Shown in pieces: positions 1 through 8,691 of a DNA stretch of 64,000 nucleotides (position 1 is the first letter of the stretch; every line of letters begins with the position of its first letter). Below the pieces are notes generated by a model. The model ran no database searches. It had not been told where the DNA came from and saw nothing but the letters and a program-made list of their open reading frames with translations. The stretch is from UBA3263 sp964586765 (GTDB lineage: Bacteria > Bacteroidota > Bacteroidia > Bacteroidales > Muribaculaceae). Made by a program: the position numbers and the translations under genes. The stretch is from NCBI GenBank assembly GCA_964586765.1, contig CAZPHN010000006.1, forward strand, positions 1 through 64,000, written 5' to 3'.

Positions 1-1185
1 ACCGGCGAAAACGAAGCTCTCGAACTCCGCGACGGCGACAAGAGCCGCTACATGGGCAAGGGCGTCCTGAAAGCCGTTGCCAACGTTAACGGCCCCATCG
101 CCGAAGCCCTCAAAGGCATGAGCGCACTTGACCAGATTGCAATCGACGAAAAAATGCTTGCCCTCGACGGCACCGAAACCAAGTCGAACCTCGGCGCCAA
201 CGCCATTCTCGGCGTTTCGCTCGCAGTTGCCAAAGCTGCTGCCGAATATCTCGACATGCCCCTCTACAAATACATCGGCGGCTGCAACAGCTACGCTCTG
301 CCCGTGCCCATGATGAACATCATCAACGGCGGCGCTCACTCCGATGCCCCCATCTGCTTCCAGGAGTTCATGATTCGCCCCATCGGCGCAACCAGCTTCC
401 ACGAAGGCATCCGCATGGGTACCGAAGTGTTCCACAACCTTAAGAAAGTTCTCCACGCCCGCGGCCTCTCTACCGCAGTAGGTGACGAAGGCGGTTTCGC
501 TCCCGCACTCGACGGCACCGAAGATGCCCTCAACGTAATCATGCAGGCTATCGAAAAGGCAGGCTATGTTCCCGGTAAGGACGTAACCATCGGTCTTGAC
601 TGCGCTTCATCAGAATTCTACGTTGACGGCGTTTATGACTACCACCAGCTTAAGGACGGCACCGTTAAGGAGCCCAACGGCGTTAAGCGCACCAGCGCAG
701 AGCAGGCCAAGTATCTCGAAGAGCTCATCACCAAGTACCCCATCGACTCAATCGAGGACGGTATGGCTGAAAACGACTGGGAAGGCTGGGCTGAACTGAC
801 CAAGCTCATCGGCAACCGCTGTCAGCTGGTAGGTGATGACCTGTTCGTAACCAACGTTAAGTATCTCCAGCGCGGTATCGACGAAGGCTGTGCAAACTCA
901 ATCCTCGTTAAGGTTAACCAGATTGGTTCACTGACCGAAACTCTCCGCGCCGTTGAGCTCGCTCAGCGTCACGGCTACACCGCCGTTATCTCTCACCGCT
1001 CAGGCGAGACCGAGGACGCTACCATCGCCGACATCGCAGTAGCAACCAACGCCGGACAGATTAAGACCGGTTCTGCAAGCCGCTCCGACCGTATGGCTAA
1101 GTACAACCAGCTCCTCCGTATCGAGCAGGAACTCGGCGCAGCCGCTCAGTATGGCTACGGCAAAAAAACCAAGCGTAACAACTAA
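1..1185 (+). CDS. eno: Enolase (5' end cut by window)
   Basis: Cytosolic glycolytic enzyme that interconverts 2-phosphoglycerate and phosphoenolpyruvate. The frame is open from base 1, so the start lies outside the window; 394 residues are visible where the family usually has about 425-435. Visible signatures are VGDEGGFAP (catalytic Glu loop), SIEDGMAENDW and GDDLFVTN (metal-binding acidic residues), ILVKVNQIGS (catalytic Lys) and SHRSGETED (phosphate-binding loop). The basic, glycine-rich C-terminus ending KKTKRNN is complete. The next gene starts 9 nt downstream and may be co-transcribed. Identification is secure; only the N-terminus is missing. Confidence 0.97.
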   Translation, partial: TGENEALELRDGDKSRYMGKGVLKAVANVNGPIAEALKGMSALDQIAIDEKMLALDGTETKSNLGANAILGVSLAVAKAAAEYLDMPLYKYIGGCNSYALPVPMMNIINGGAHSDAPICFQEFMIRPIGATSFHEGIRMGTEVFHNLKKVLHARGLSTAVGDEGGFAPALDGTEDALNVIMQAIEKAGYVPGKDVTIGLDCASSEFYVDGVYDYHQLKDGTVKEPNGVKRTSAEQAKYLEELITKYPIDSIEDGMAENDWEGWAELTKLIGNRCQLVGDDLFVTNVKYLQRGIDEGCANSILVKVNQIGSLTETLRAVELAQRHGYTAVISHRSGETEDATIADIAVATNAGQIKTGSASRSDRMAKYNQLLRIEQELGAAAQYGYGKKTKRNN

Positions 1186-1194
1186 TTTACACTG

Positions 1195-1830
1195 ATGAAT
1201 AAGAAACTCACCCTGCTCCTCGCCTCTGCCGCAATCTGTTTTGGCGCGCACGCTCAATTTCGCTACGGACCTCAGGTTGGTGCAAACTTTACTGACTTGA
1301 ATTTCAAGCAGGAAATTGTAAGCACTTCCATGCATGTAGGTCCGTCAGCCGCCATGCAGTGTGAGTTCATATTCAGTTCATTTGGCTTAGGAATTGACTT
1401 CGGCATCGGTTATTCAATGACCGGTGCCAAGGTCAACCTTGGTCAAAAACCTATCTGGAGCCTGCCGCAGCAAGGCGGATTTGGCAATGAGACCACCTTG
1501 GCTCATAATATTCATATTCCGGTCCATGTACGTTGGAAATGGACCAAAATGATGGGCGTCGAGGATATTATCGCACCCATAATTTACGGCGGACCGGAAT
1601 TTAACATCCAAGTTGCCAACAGCAACAATCATACGGGCGATATCAAAGCCTACAAGTTTTCAGGCGGCGACGTGCAACTGGCCTGTGGAGCCGGCGTCGA
1701 ACTTTTCCGCCACTATCAGATTACGGCAGGCTACTCATGGGGCATGACCTACATGGTCAAGACGCGCCTCCTCGACAACTACAGCGCGCGCTGCAGCGGC
1801 TGGACCCTCCGCCTCGCCTACCTGTTCTAA
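1195..1830 (+). CDS. Small outer-membrane beta-barrel protein
   Basis: A 211-residue protein with a typical signal peptide (residues 1-20, cleavage probably after GAHA) followed by alternating polar/aromatic strands such as FRYGPQVGANF and a C-terminus ending in LAYLF, a terminal aromatic residue as in Bam-inserted barrels. The Gly/Tyr/Phe pattern fits the PorT/OmpW-like 'outer membrane beta-barrel' families common in Bacteroidales. It lies 9 nt after eno and before a degenerate transposase. Substrate and role cannot be told from the sequence. I see no catalytic motif. Confidence 0.7.
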   Translation: MNKKLTLLLASAAICFGAHAQFRYGPQVGANFTDLNFKQEIVSTSMHVGPSAAMQCEFIFSSFGLGIDFGIGYSMTGAKVNLGQKPIWSLPQQGGFGNETTLAHNIHIPVHVRWKWTKMMGVEDIIAPIIYGGPEFNIQVANSNNHTGDIKAYKFSGGDVQLACGAGVELFRHYQITAGYSWGMTYMVKTRLLDNYSARCSGWTLRLAYLF

Positions 1831-1844
1831 ACTAACTCCAACCA

Positions 1845-2674
1845 ATGAGTAACCGACCTAACGCGGGAATCCGCTGTCCGGGTCATGATTACCGCGCCCG
1901 CTGCATTTATCATATAGTCCTCAATAAGGCAGACGGGATTGAAGCCTTTTCGAAAATCGCAGGCTCCCCCAATGATTCCTCAACTCCGCCATGTACAGTC
2001 TTGACTGAGACCGGCAAGACAGTCGACCGGGCACTTTATGGACTTAAGCAGGTTTCCCCACATATCGGTTCTTAGACGCTGCATAATGCCGGATCATGTC
2101 CATATTGCTATTTTTGTACGCGAGCGAACCGATATCCATCTCGGATTGATAATCAAAACCTTAAAGAATGATTGTTTCCGTGGCAAAAGTCTTTTTATTG
2201 ACGGCTATTACGACTCCTTCCTTACCGCCCGCAATCAACTTCAACGGATGCTCGATTACATAAGCGATAATCCGCGCCGTTACCTTATTCGGCGGCAAAA
2301 CCCCGGCTACTTTACCCGCAATGAAATTACCGACGGCATGCAGACTTTTGAAACCTACGGCAACATTGACCTCATAGCCGAACCTCAACTCGAGTCAGTT
2401 CGCATCAGCCGCAAATTTTCACCGGAAACCCTTATCGCCAAAAAACGCCGATGGCTGCTGACGGTCCGTAACGACGGTATTCTCGTCAGTCCCTTTATAA
2501 GCGAAACCGGGCGGTGTCTTTTTTGACCTCTGCGCCGAAGGGCGTCTGCTCGAGGTCTCTGTCCCAATGCCGGAACTTACCCGCAAGGGATGCCTGCGGC
2601 TAAACTCCCTCGCCGAGGAAATCGCCGCCGGTAACTTCCACCCCAAGACGCGGAACCAAGTTCCGCAGCGTTAA
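1845..2674 (+). pseudogene. IS200-like / REP-associated (RAYT-type) transposase, broken
   Basis: Three frame-shifted pieces together resemble the Y1 (IS200/RAYT) single-strand transposase family. Piece 1 (1845-2075) carries the N-terminus with RCIYHIVLNKADG. Piece 2 (in frame from about 2050 to 2526) carries the HUH motif in MPDHVH and the YI-x-x-NP context (LDYISDNPRRY) that holds the catalytic Tyr in this family. Piece 3 (about 2508-2674) carries FFDLCAEGRLLEV and ends KTRNQVPQR. A one-base loss near 2050-2060 separates pieces 1 and 2. A second shift at about 2505 separates pieces 2 and 3, and the join VSPFISET/GGVFFDLCAEG looks shorter than in intact relatives, suggesting an internal deletion. 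It is not expected to be active. Confidence 0.8.
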
Positions 2675-2717
2675 CAATAGTTGCCACCCCTATGTCTGCT
2701 CCGGTTTTCTGTGGAAT

Positions 2718-2748
2718 TTGCGAGGGTCAGGGATTTTTTGTAACTTTG
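2718..2748 (+). promoter_or_regulatory. Bacteroidetes-type promoter for the GH2 gene
   Basis: TTG at 2718-2720, a 20-bp spacer and TAACTTTG at 2741-2748 match the Bacteroidetes primary-sigma promoter (-33 TTG, -7 TAnnTTTG). The GH2 ATG follows 17 nt after the -7 box, so the leader is very short. Confidence 0.8.
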
Positions 2749-2765
2749 GAGAAAAATTTTAAACC

Positions 2766-5700
2766 ATGAAAATTTTGCGTTTGATTCTTTCCGCCGCTGC
2801 GCCTTTGGTTATGGCTTTTGCAGCTTTTGGGCAGGATTTTACTCCCGGCGAACTTTACGTTATTAATTCAGACACGTCTGACCAGTGGACCCTTAGCGAA
2901 CTCAGCGGGTCGTGGCGCATTATCAATCCGTTTACCGGAATGGCTCTGCGCGCCGACGGCACGAAGGTGGGCAGAGGTGAGATTAACGGCTCGGATGAGG
3001 CTCAGCTCTGGGTAATCACTCCCGCCGGAAAGGACCAATACACTATAATTGCAGCCAATAATCCGTCGCTTGGTTGGGACGCCAAGGGTCGCAATCTCGT
3101 TCCCGCAGCCAAGGCCGGGAAAGTAACTATCAGCAAGTCGGACATACCCGGCTTTGCCGATGACCAGACATACCGCTTCCGCCCGACCATAACTCCGTCA
3201 GTAGTTTTAGGCAATGGCGACACGACTGAGAACGAGGCACATATAGTAGCCGAGACGGAAAATTCCGAAAACCGCGGTCAATATTGGCAAGTCAAGATGA
3301 TTAACCTTAACGACCGCGCGATAGGCAACGCTTTTTACCCACAAAACTGGGACGACGGGGGTAATAATGCGTCGATTGACTATATGCTGCAATGGCCTGC
3401 GAAGGAAGGTGAATGGACCAATGCGCGTTTTAATTTTACGCGCGCCAACGACGGTCAGTCTGTCATCATCACCTCCGCCAACAAGAAAAACATGTATCAT
3501 CTGAACGAGAAGGGGCAGTTTGTTGCCGCTCCGTTTAATGCTGACGACCGCTCGGCATGGCTGACGGTTGAACCGGTCGAGAAACCCAAACTGCAAAATC
3601 CCATATGGGAGGATGAGCAGGTTTTCGCCATAAATAAACTCCCCGGTCACGCTACGTTCTATCCCTATCGCTCGGAGGCGGAAATGCTCGCTGATACGGA
3701 AATGCTTAAAACGCCGTGGGTTACGCCGAAATCATCGCGTATCATGAGCCTTAACGGCACTTGGAAGTTCAATCTGGTTCCGGAGCCGTCAAAACGCCCG
3801 CTCGACTTTTTCAAACCGGGTTTTGACGCAAAAAGCTGGGATACGATTCCCGTTCCGTCAAACTGGGAAATGATGGGATATGACAAACCGCTTTACTGTA
3901 ACGTTGCCTATCCCCACTCAAACACTCCGCCGTTTATCAAGGCGCATCCCCGCGATAACGTAGGCGGCAAGAATTACGGTATCAATCCCGTAGGTTCATA
4001 CCTGCGCGAGTTCACTCTGCCGACAGGCTGGGAGAAAGAGCGCACCATCCTGCAGTTCAACGGCATATACTCTGCCGCAAACGTATGGGTCAACGGTCAG
4101 TACGTAGGTTATTCCCAAGGGTCGAACAACGTTGCCGAATTTGACGTGACTCCTTATGTCACGACCGGAAAGAACACCCTTGCGGTAGAAGTTTTCCGCT
4201 GGTGTGACGGTTCTTACCTTGAATGTCAGGATATGTTCCGCATGAGCGGTATTTTCCGCGACGTCAATCTGCTTAACGTTCCGGTCAAGGGTATTGAGGA
4301 TGTTTACGTAACCACCGACGTCGCACCCGATTACGCCTCAGCCACCGTCAACGTCAAGACCCTGATGAGCGAAGGCGCGACAGCCAAGTCAGTTACATAT
4401 AAACTTTATTCGCCGGAGGGTATCCTCATAAGCGAAGGGAGCGAGCCTCACATTGCGGTAGAACGCCCGGAGCTATGGAGCGCGGAGAAACCAAATCTCT
4501 ACCGGCTGGACATTATTCAAAGGGACGGCGACAACGAGGAAATGGCACTGAGTATTCCCGTGGGTATCCGCACGGTTGAAATCAAGGGCTCGCTGCTCTA
4601 CGTAAACGGTAAGCGAGTGTTCTTCAAAGGCACCAACCGCCACGACTCATCGCCGCTTCACGGTCGCGCCGTGACCGTCGATGAGATGCTTCGCGACGTG
4701 ATGCTGATGAAGCAGAACAATATCAACACCCTTCGCACCAGCCACTATCCCAATGACCCGAAATTGATGGCTATGGCTGACTATTACGGTCTTTACGTAT
4801 GTGACGAAGCCGACCTTGAGGACCATGCCAACCAGACCATCAGCGAGAATCCGGATTGGATTCCAGCCTTCGTTGACCGCATTGACCGCATGGTTCTGCG
4901 TGACCGCAACCACCCCGCCGTAATCTTCTGGAGCCTCGGCAACGAGGCGGGCAACGGCTCGAACTTTGCCGCCTGTTATGACGCCGCCAAGGCATTAGAC
5001 TCTCGCCCCGTCCACTATGAAGGCACCCGTATGGACAAGGACTTCGGCGGCAACAAGTATTCAGACTTCTACTCGAAAATGTATCCCGGACAGGCATGGA
5101 TGCACGCGCGCACCTCGAACCTCGACAAACCGATGTTCCTCTGCGAGTATGCCCACGCCATGGGCAACGCCATAGGTAATCTCAAGGAATACTGGGACGT
5201 TATCGAGGCGTCAAACTCCACCATAGGCGGCTGCATTTGGGACTGGGTAGACCAAGCCATCTATGATCCCGCCAAGATGAAGGAGGGTATCTATCAGATT
5301 ACCACCGGCTATGACTATCCGGGTCCCCATCAGGGCAATTTCTGCTCAAACGGCATACTCGATCCTGAACGCCACGAAACAGCCAAGCTTGCCGAAGTCA
5401 AGGCTGCTCACCAGTGGGTAAAATTCGATTCTATTGCCATAGTAGGTTCTAACGCTACCTTATATCTGCGAAACGCTTATGATTTCACTGATTTCAACGA
5501 GTTTGACCTGCGCTGGGAACTGCTGACCGACGGCACCGTACGCAAGAGCAAGGTGATTGCCCTTCCGGCGGCAACTCCGGGCGAGACCGTAGCCGTAACC
5601 ATCAAGCTACCCAAGCTTAAGGCTGACAAGGAGGAAATTCTCCGGGTGTATGTTCAACGCCGCGGCGCGCTTGCCCATCAGCCGGCGGGCTGGGTCGAGG

Positions 5701-6563
5701 CATCGGCATGGTATCAGCTTACCGACCGGCCCGCCCTTGCCGTCATCAAGCCTCAGAATGACAAACTGATAACCGAAGAGGTCAACGGAGTCCACATTTT
5801 CCAGAGTCCGAACATCAAGGCTGCTTTCAACACCAAGAGCGGACAGCTCATGGAGCTGAAAATCAACGGCAACGACGTTATAGCCGCCGGTCAGGGTCCG
5901 AAGTTCGACAACCACCGCTGGATTGAGAACGACCGCTTTGGGAATACCGACAACGGTCTTTCCGAAGAAGCCATAACCTCCGTGACCGCCAATACGTTTA
6001 CAAGCGAGCGCAAAGGTTCGATTGCCGATGAGAAGATTGTCTACACGATTTATCCTCAGGGTATTATCGATATGACAGTAACCATCACGCCCCACAGCGG
6101 CAACCTTCGCCGCGCGGGCATCAGCATGGGAATCGACTCTACGCTGACCCAGATGGAATACTACGCCCACGGTCCGCTGAGCAACTCCAACGACCGTCTT
6201 GACGGTCAGCTTCCGGGAACGTACACCACTACCGTGGCAACCTCGGGCGAGCGTTACGTAAAACCGCAGTCAACCGGCAACCGCGAGGGTCTGCGCCGCG
6301 TGCGCTTCACTAATCCCGCTACGGGTCGCTCACTGACTATCGAGACCGAGGGCAACGTCAATTTCAGCGCGCTGCCATGGACCGACGCCGACCTGATGAC
6401 TGCTCAACACACATGGGAGCTTACCCCGCGCCCCTATACTGTGCTTCACCTTGACGGCGCGATGCGCGGCATAGGCAACGCCTCCTGCGGTCAGGATGTG
6501 GACACGATGCCCATCTACGGCGTCCCCTCCACCCCGGTCACCTACACCCTGCGACTGCGGTAA
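2766..6563 (+). CDS. Secreted GH2 beta-galactosidase (LacZ-like)
   Basis: A 1265-residue exported glycoside hydrolase family 2 enzyme that probably releases beta-galactose from glycans in the periplasm or at the surface. A signal peptide (residues 1-22) is followed by an extra N-terminal region of about 300 residues with a WTLSELSGSW...LWVI ricin/lectin-like look. The canonical LacZ order then runs: sugar-binding domain starting near SLNGTWKFNL, Ig-like domain, TIM barrel and C-terminal Bgal_small_N domain. The acid/base is Glu727 in SLGNEAG and the nucleophile is Glu794 in FLCEYAHAMGN; GGCIWDWVDQ is also present. It has its own promoter and no adjacent SusC/D genes, so it is not part of a recognisable PUL here. 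The family is certain; true substrate unknown. Confidence 0.93.
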   Translation: MKILRLILSAAAPLVMAFAAFGQDFTPGELYVINSDTSDQWTLSELSGSWRIINPFTGMALRADGTKVGRGEINGSDEAQLWVITPAGKDQYTIIAANNPSLGWDAKGRNLVPAAKAGKVTISKSDIPGFADDQTYRFRPTITPSVVLGNGDTTENEAHIVAETENSENRGQYWQVKMINLNDRAIGNAFYPQNWDDGGNNASIDYMLQWPAKEGEWTNARFNFTRANDGQSVIITSANKKNMYHLNEKGQFVAAPFNADDRSAWLTVEPVEKPKLQNPIWEDEQVFAINKLPGHATFYPYRSEAEMLADTEMLKTPWVTPKSSRIMSLNGTWKFNLVPEPSKRPLDFFKPGFDAKSWDTIPVPSNWEMMGYDKPLYCNVAYPHSNTPPFIKAHPRDNVGGKNYGINPVGSYLREFTLPTGWEKERTILQFNGIYSAANVWVNGQYVGYSQGSNNVAEFDVTPYVTTGKNTLAVEVFRWCDGSYLECQDMFRMSGIFRDVNLLNVPVKGIEDVYVTTDVAPDYASATVNVKTLMSEGATAKSVTYKLYSPEGILISEGSEPHIAVERPELWSAEKPNLYRLDIIQRDGDNEEMALSIPVGIRTVEIKGSLLYVNGKRVFFKGTNRHDSSPLHGRAVTVDEMLRDVMLMKQNNINTLRTSHYPNDPKLMAMADYYGLYVCDEADLEDHANQTISENPDWIPAFVDRIDRMVLRDRNHPAVIFWSLGNEAGNGSNFAACYDAAKALDSRPVHYEGTRMDKDFGGNKYSDFYSKMYPGQAWMHARTSNLDKPMFLCEYAHAMGNAIGNLKEYWDVIEASNSTIGGCIWDWVDQAIYDPAKMKEGIYQITTGYDYPGPHQGNFCSNGILDPERHETAKLAEVKAAHQWVKFDSIAIVGSNATLYLRNAYDFTDFNEFDLRWELLTDGTVRKSKVIALPAATPGETVAVTIKLPKLKADKEEILRVYVQRRGALAHQPAGWVEASAWYQLTDRPALAVIKPQNDKLITEEVNGVHIFQSPNIKAAFNTKSGQLMELKINGNDVIAAGQGPKFDNHRWIENDRFGNTDNGLSEEAITSVTANTFTSERKGSIADEKIVYTIYPQGIIDMTVTITPHSGNLRRAGISMGIDSTLTQMEYYAHGPLSNSNDRLDGQLPGTYTTTVATSGERYVKPQSTGNREGLRRVRFTNPATGRSLTIETEGNVNFSALPWTDADLMTAQHTWELTPRPYTVLHLDGAMRGIGNASCGQDVDTMPIYGVPSTPVTYTLRLR

Positions 6564-6568
6564 AAAAA

Positions 6569-6637
6569 CCACAATCCTTGGGTTAAATTTGCCACAATCC
6601 TTGGGTTAAATTTACCACAATCCTTGGGTTTTAAAAT
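6569..6637 (+). repeat. Three tandem 23-bp repeats before the ATPase
   Basis: CCACAATCCTTGGGTTAAAT occurs at 6569 and 6592 (each copy extended by TTG or TTA to 23 bp), and a third copy at 6615 diverges after CCACAATCCTTGGGTT. The array starts 5 bp after the GH2 stop codon. Its third copy supplies the TTG of the next promoter, so it is well placed to act as an operator; that role is an inference. Confidence 0.9.
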
Positions 6638-6653
6638 ATTTTCATTAACTTTG
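6624..6653 (+). promoter_or_regulatory. Promoter of the split AAA ATPase
   Basis: TTG at 6624-6626 inside the third 23-bp repeat, a 19-bp spacer, then TAACTTTG at 6646-6653. The ATG follows 28 nt later. Confidence 0.75.
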
Positions 6654-6681
6654 CACCTGTTATAATGCAAGTTACGAGGCT

Positions 6682-7071
6682 ATGAAATATCTTCCGCGTA
6701 TATCAGATGAAACACTGAGAACCCGATTGAAATCCAAGGGGGCAGTCCTCATTGAAGGACCAAAATGGTGTGGCAAAACATCAACCGCCATGCAAGCGGC
6801 TAAGAGTGTGCTCAATCTCTCAGACCCCGTCACACTCTCAGAGTCGCGAGAGATGGCACAGCTCAACCCGTCGGTACTTCTCAACGGAGAAACACCGCGC
6901 CTGATTGATGAATGGCAGGAAGTTCCAAGGCTTTGGGACGCAGCCAGAAGTCTTGTTGACCAACGTCAGGCTATGGGACAGTTCATTTTCACCGGCTCAG
7001 CGGTGCCTGCCGACCGCTCGGACATAATCCACACGGGGACCGGACGCTTCTCCCGAATGACCATGAGATGA
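6682..7071 (+). CDS. AAA_14/DUF4143-type ATPase, N-terminal half of split gene
   Basis: 129 residues matching the start of the AAA_14 plus DUF4143 ATPase family, accessory proteins usually of about 400-430 residues with no settled function. The Walker A motif is residues 26-34 (GPKWCGKTS), a Walker B-like RLIDEWQEV follows, and FIFTGSAVPAD is a sensor-like strand. It stops at TGA 7069-7071 just after HTGTGRFSRMTM. The partner frame begins at 7068 with an ATGA overlap. A five-base duplication (ATGAGATGAG) at the junction explains the break: removing one copy gives a continuous protein reading TMRTMSLLE. It may be a pseudogene, or two coupled ORFs that still act together. Confidence 0.8.
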   Translation: MKYLPRISDETLRTRLKSKGAVLIEGPKWCGKTSTAMQAAKSVLNLSDPVTLSESREMAQLNPSVLLNGETPRLIDEWQEVPRLWDAARSLVDQRQAMGQFIFTGSAVPADRSDIIHTGTGRFSRMTMR

Positions 7072-7958
7072 GAACCATGTCACTATTGGAAAGCGGTGAA
7101 AGCAATGGCTCCATCAGCCTTAAAGGGCTCTTCGAGAATGATACATCAATGTCAGGTATCAATACTCTTGACCTAAACGAAATTGCGTACTTGATTTGCC
7201 GGGGCGGGTGGCCGTTAGCTGCCATTCTGACAGACCGCGAAGCAGCACTGCGTCAGGCAATAGATTACTACGACGCAGTAATCAACTTTGACATAAGCAG
7301 GATTGACGGAACGCGTCGGTCAGAGATAATCGCCGCTCAAATAATGCGCTCATATGCACGCCACATCGGGCTGCAATCGGCACTTACAACTATCCGCGAT
7401 GATATAAGCCGCAGCGGCGAGACGTTTGACATTTCCACCGTAACATCCTATCTGAATGCGCTGAAACGCATATTCGTGGTTGAAGAAATGCCCGCATGGA
7501 ACCCTAATCTCCGTTCCAAAACGGCAATCCGCACTACCGAAACCCGCTACTACACGGACCCATCAATCGGATGTGCCGCCTTGGGTATCGGTCCGGGAGA
7601 CCTTCTCCATGACCTGAAAGCAATGGGAATGATGTTTGAAAATCTCTGCATACGTGACCTTAGAGTCTATACAGAGCGACTGGACGGACAAGTATTTCAC
7701 TTCCGCGACGCCAACGGGCTGGAGTGTGACAGCGTCATTCATCTTAGAAACGGCAGTTACGGACTTGTTGAAATCAAACTCGGAGGAGAGAAACAGATTG
7801 AAGACGGAGTGTCAACCCTTCAAAAGCTGTCATCCAAGATAGATACCGAAAAAATGTCAGGACCATCATTTAAAATGGTGCTTACTGCCGTCGGGACATA
7901 TGCTTATTGCCGGAAAGACGGCATATGGGTAGTTCCCATAGGGTGTCTTAGAGATTAA
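7068..7958 (+). CDS. AAA_14/DUF4143-type ATPase, C-terminal half of split gene
   Basis: 296 residues carrying the rest of the AAA_14 module, the winged-helix-like linker and the C-terminal DUF4143 nuclease-like fold. The DUF4143 part has the pattern FHFRDANGLECDSVIHL...YGLVEIKLGG, with the acidic/Lys (EIK) residues typical of PD-(D/E)XK-like folds. The frame is intact to its stop, so degeneration beyond the single frameshift is not visible. Translation would need reinitiation at the ATGA overlap with the upstream half. The function is unknown; family members are often called 'ATP-binding protein' and lie alone. Confidence 0.8.
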   Translation: MRTMSLLESGESNGSISLKGLFENDTSMSGINTLDLNEIAYLICRGGWPLAAILTDREAALRQAIDYYDAVINFDISRIDGTRRSEIIAAQIMRSYARHIGLQSALTTIRDDISRSGETFDISTVTSYLNALKRIFVVEEMPAWNPNLRSKTAIRTTETRYYTDPSIGCAALGIGPGDLLHDLKAMGMMFENLCIRDLRVYTERLDGQVFHFRDANGLECDSVIHLRNGSYGLVEIKLGGEKQIEDGVSTLQKLSSKIDTEKMSGPSFKMVLTAVGTYAYCRKDGIWVVPIGCLRD

Positions 7959-7962
7959 TCCC

Positions 7963-7993
7963 TTGCAGCTTTGGGGGAAATTGCGTAACTTTG
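7963..7993 (+). promoter_or_regulatory. Promoter of tsaB
   Basis: TTG at 7963-7965, a 20-bp spacer and TAACTTTG at 7986-7993 match the Bacteroidetes consensus. It places transcription start next to the ATG at 8002 and argues against the in-frame TTG at 7963 being a start codon. Confidence 0.8.
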
Positions 7994-8001
7994 CGGTAAT
8001 T

Positions 8002-8691
8002 ATGGCTAATATCCTGAATATTGAAACGTCGACGGAGGCTTGTTCCGTCGCCCTGACCGGCGACTGCGCCGTGCTTGCCAATTTTGAGGATCGCACAGGA
8101 CGCAAACACGCAGAGCGTCTGGGCGGTTTCGTAGAAAGTGCCCTTGCGGCTGCCAAGGAGCAGGAACGCAAGATAGAAGCCGTCAGCGTAAGCATCGGTC
8201 CGGGGTCATATACGGGTCTGCGTATAGGTCTGAGTATGGCTAAGGGTCTGGCATATTCGCTTGACGTTCCGCTGATAGGAGTGCCTACGCTGCAAATCCT
8301 CGCCACAAACGTGATGTTCAACCATCACGGCATAACGCTCGAGAGCCGTTTCGCTCCGATGATTGACGCACGCCGGATGGAGGTCTATACCTGCGTCCTT
8401 GACATGTGGCTTAAGGAACTGATGCCAGCCCAGCCCCTGATTCTCGATGCCGAGAGCTATAGAGAGTTCTTGGACCAAGGTCCGCTCCTTTTCATGGGCA
8501 ACGGAGTGGAGAAGGCGCGCACGGTAATCAACCATCCCAATGCAGTATTTCTTGACGGCATCCAGCCGTTGGCGTCCGATATGCTTGCGCTGAGCGAGAA
8601 AGCATATCGCGAGCAAAAGTTTCTTGACGTGGCATATTCAACCCCTGAGTACCTTAAGGAGTTTCAAGGGACAAAACCGAAAAAATCATGA
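8002..8691 (+). CDS. tsaB: tRNA threonylcarbamoyladenosine biosynthesis protein TsaB
   Basis: TsaB is the non-catalytic ASKHA partner of TsaD in the TsaB-TsaD-TsaE complex, which completes t6A37 on ANN-decoding tRNAs in the cytosol. The start ATG at 8002 gives MANILNIETSTEACSVAL, the expected N-terminal phosphate-1 strand. The signature SIGPGSYTGLRIG lies at about residues 67-79. At 229 residues the length is normal for the family. It sits directly behind a good promoter, and its stop overlaps the next ATG by four bases (ATGA), so the two genes are probably co-transcribed although functionally unrelated. Confidence 0.93.
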   Translation: MANILNIETSTEACSVALTGDCAVLANFEDRTGRKHAERLGGFVESALAAAKEQERKIEAVSVSIGPGSYTGLRIGLSMAKGLAYSLDVPLIGVPTLQILATNVMFNHHGITLESRFAPMIDARRMEVYTCVLDMWLKELMPAQPLILDAESYREFLDQGPLLFMGNGVEKARTVINHPNAVFLDGIQPLASDMLALSEKAYREQKFLDVAYSTPEYLKEFQGTKPKKS

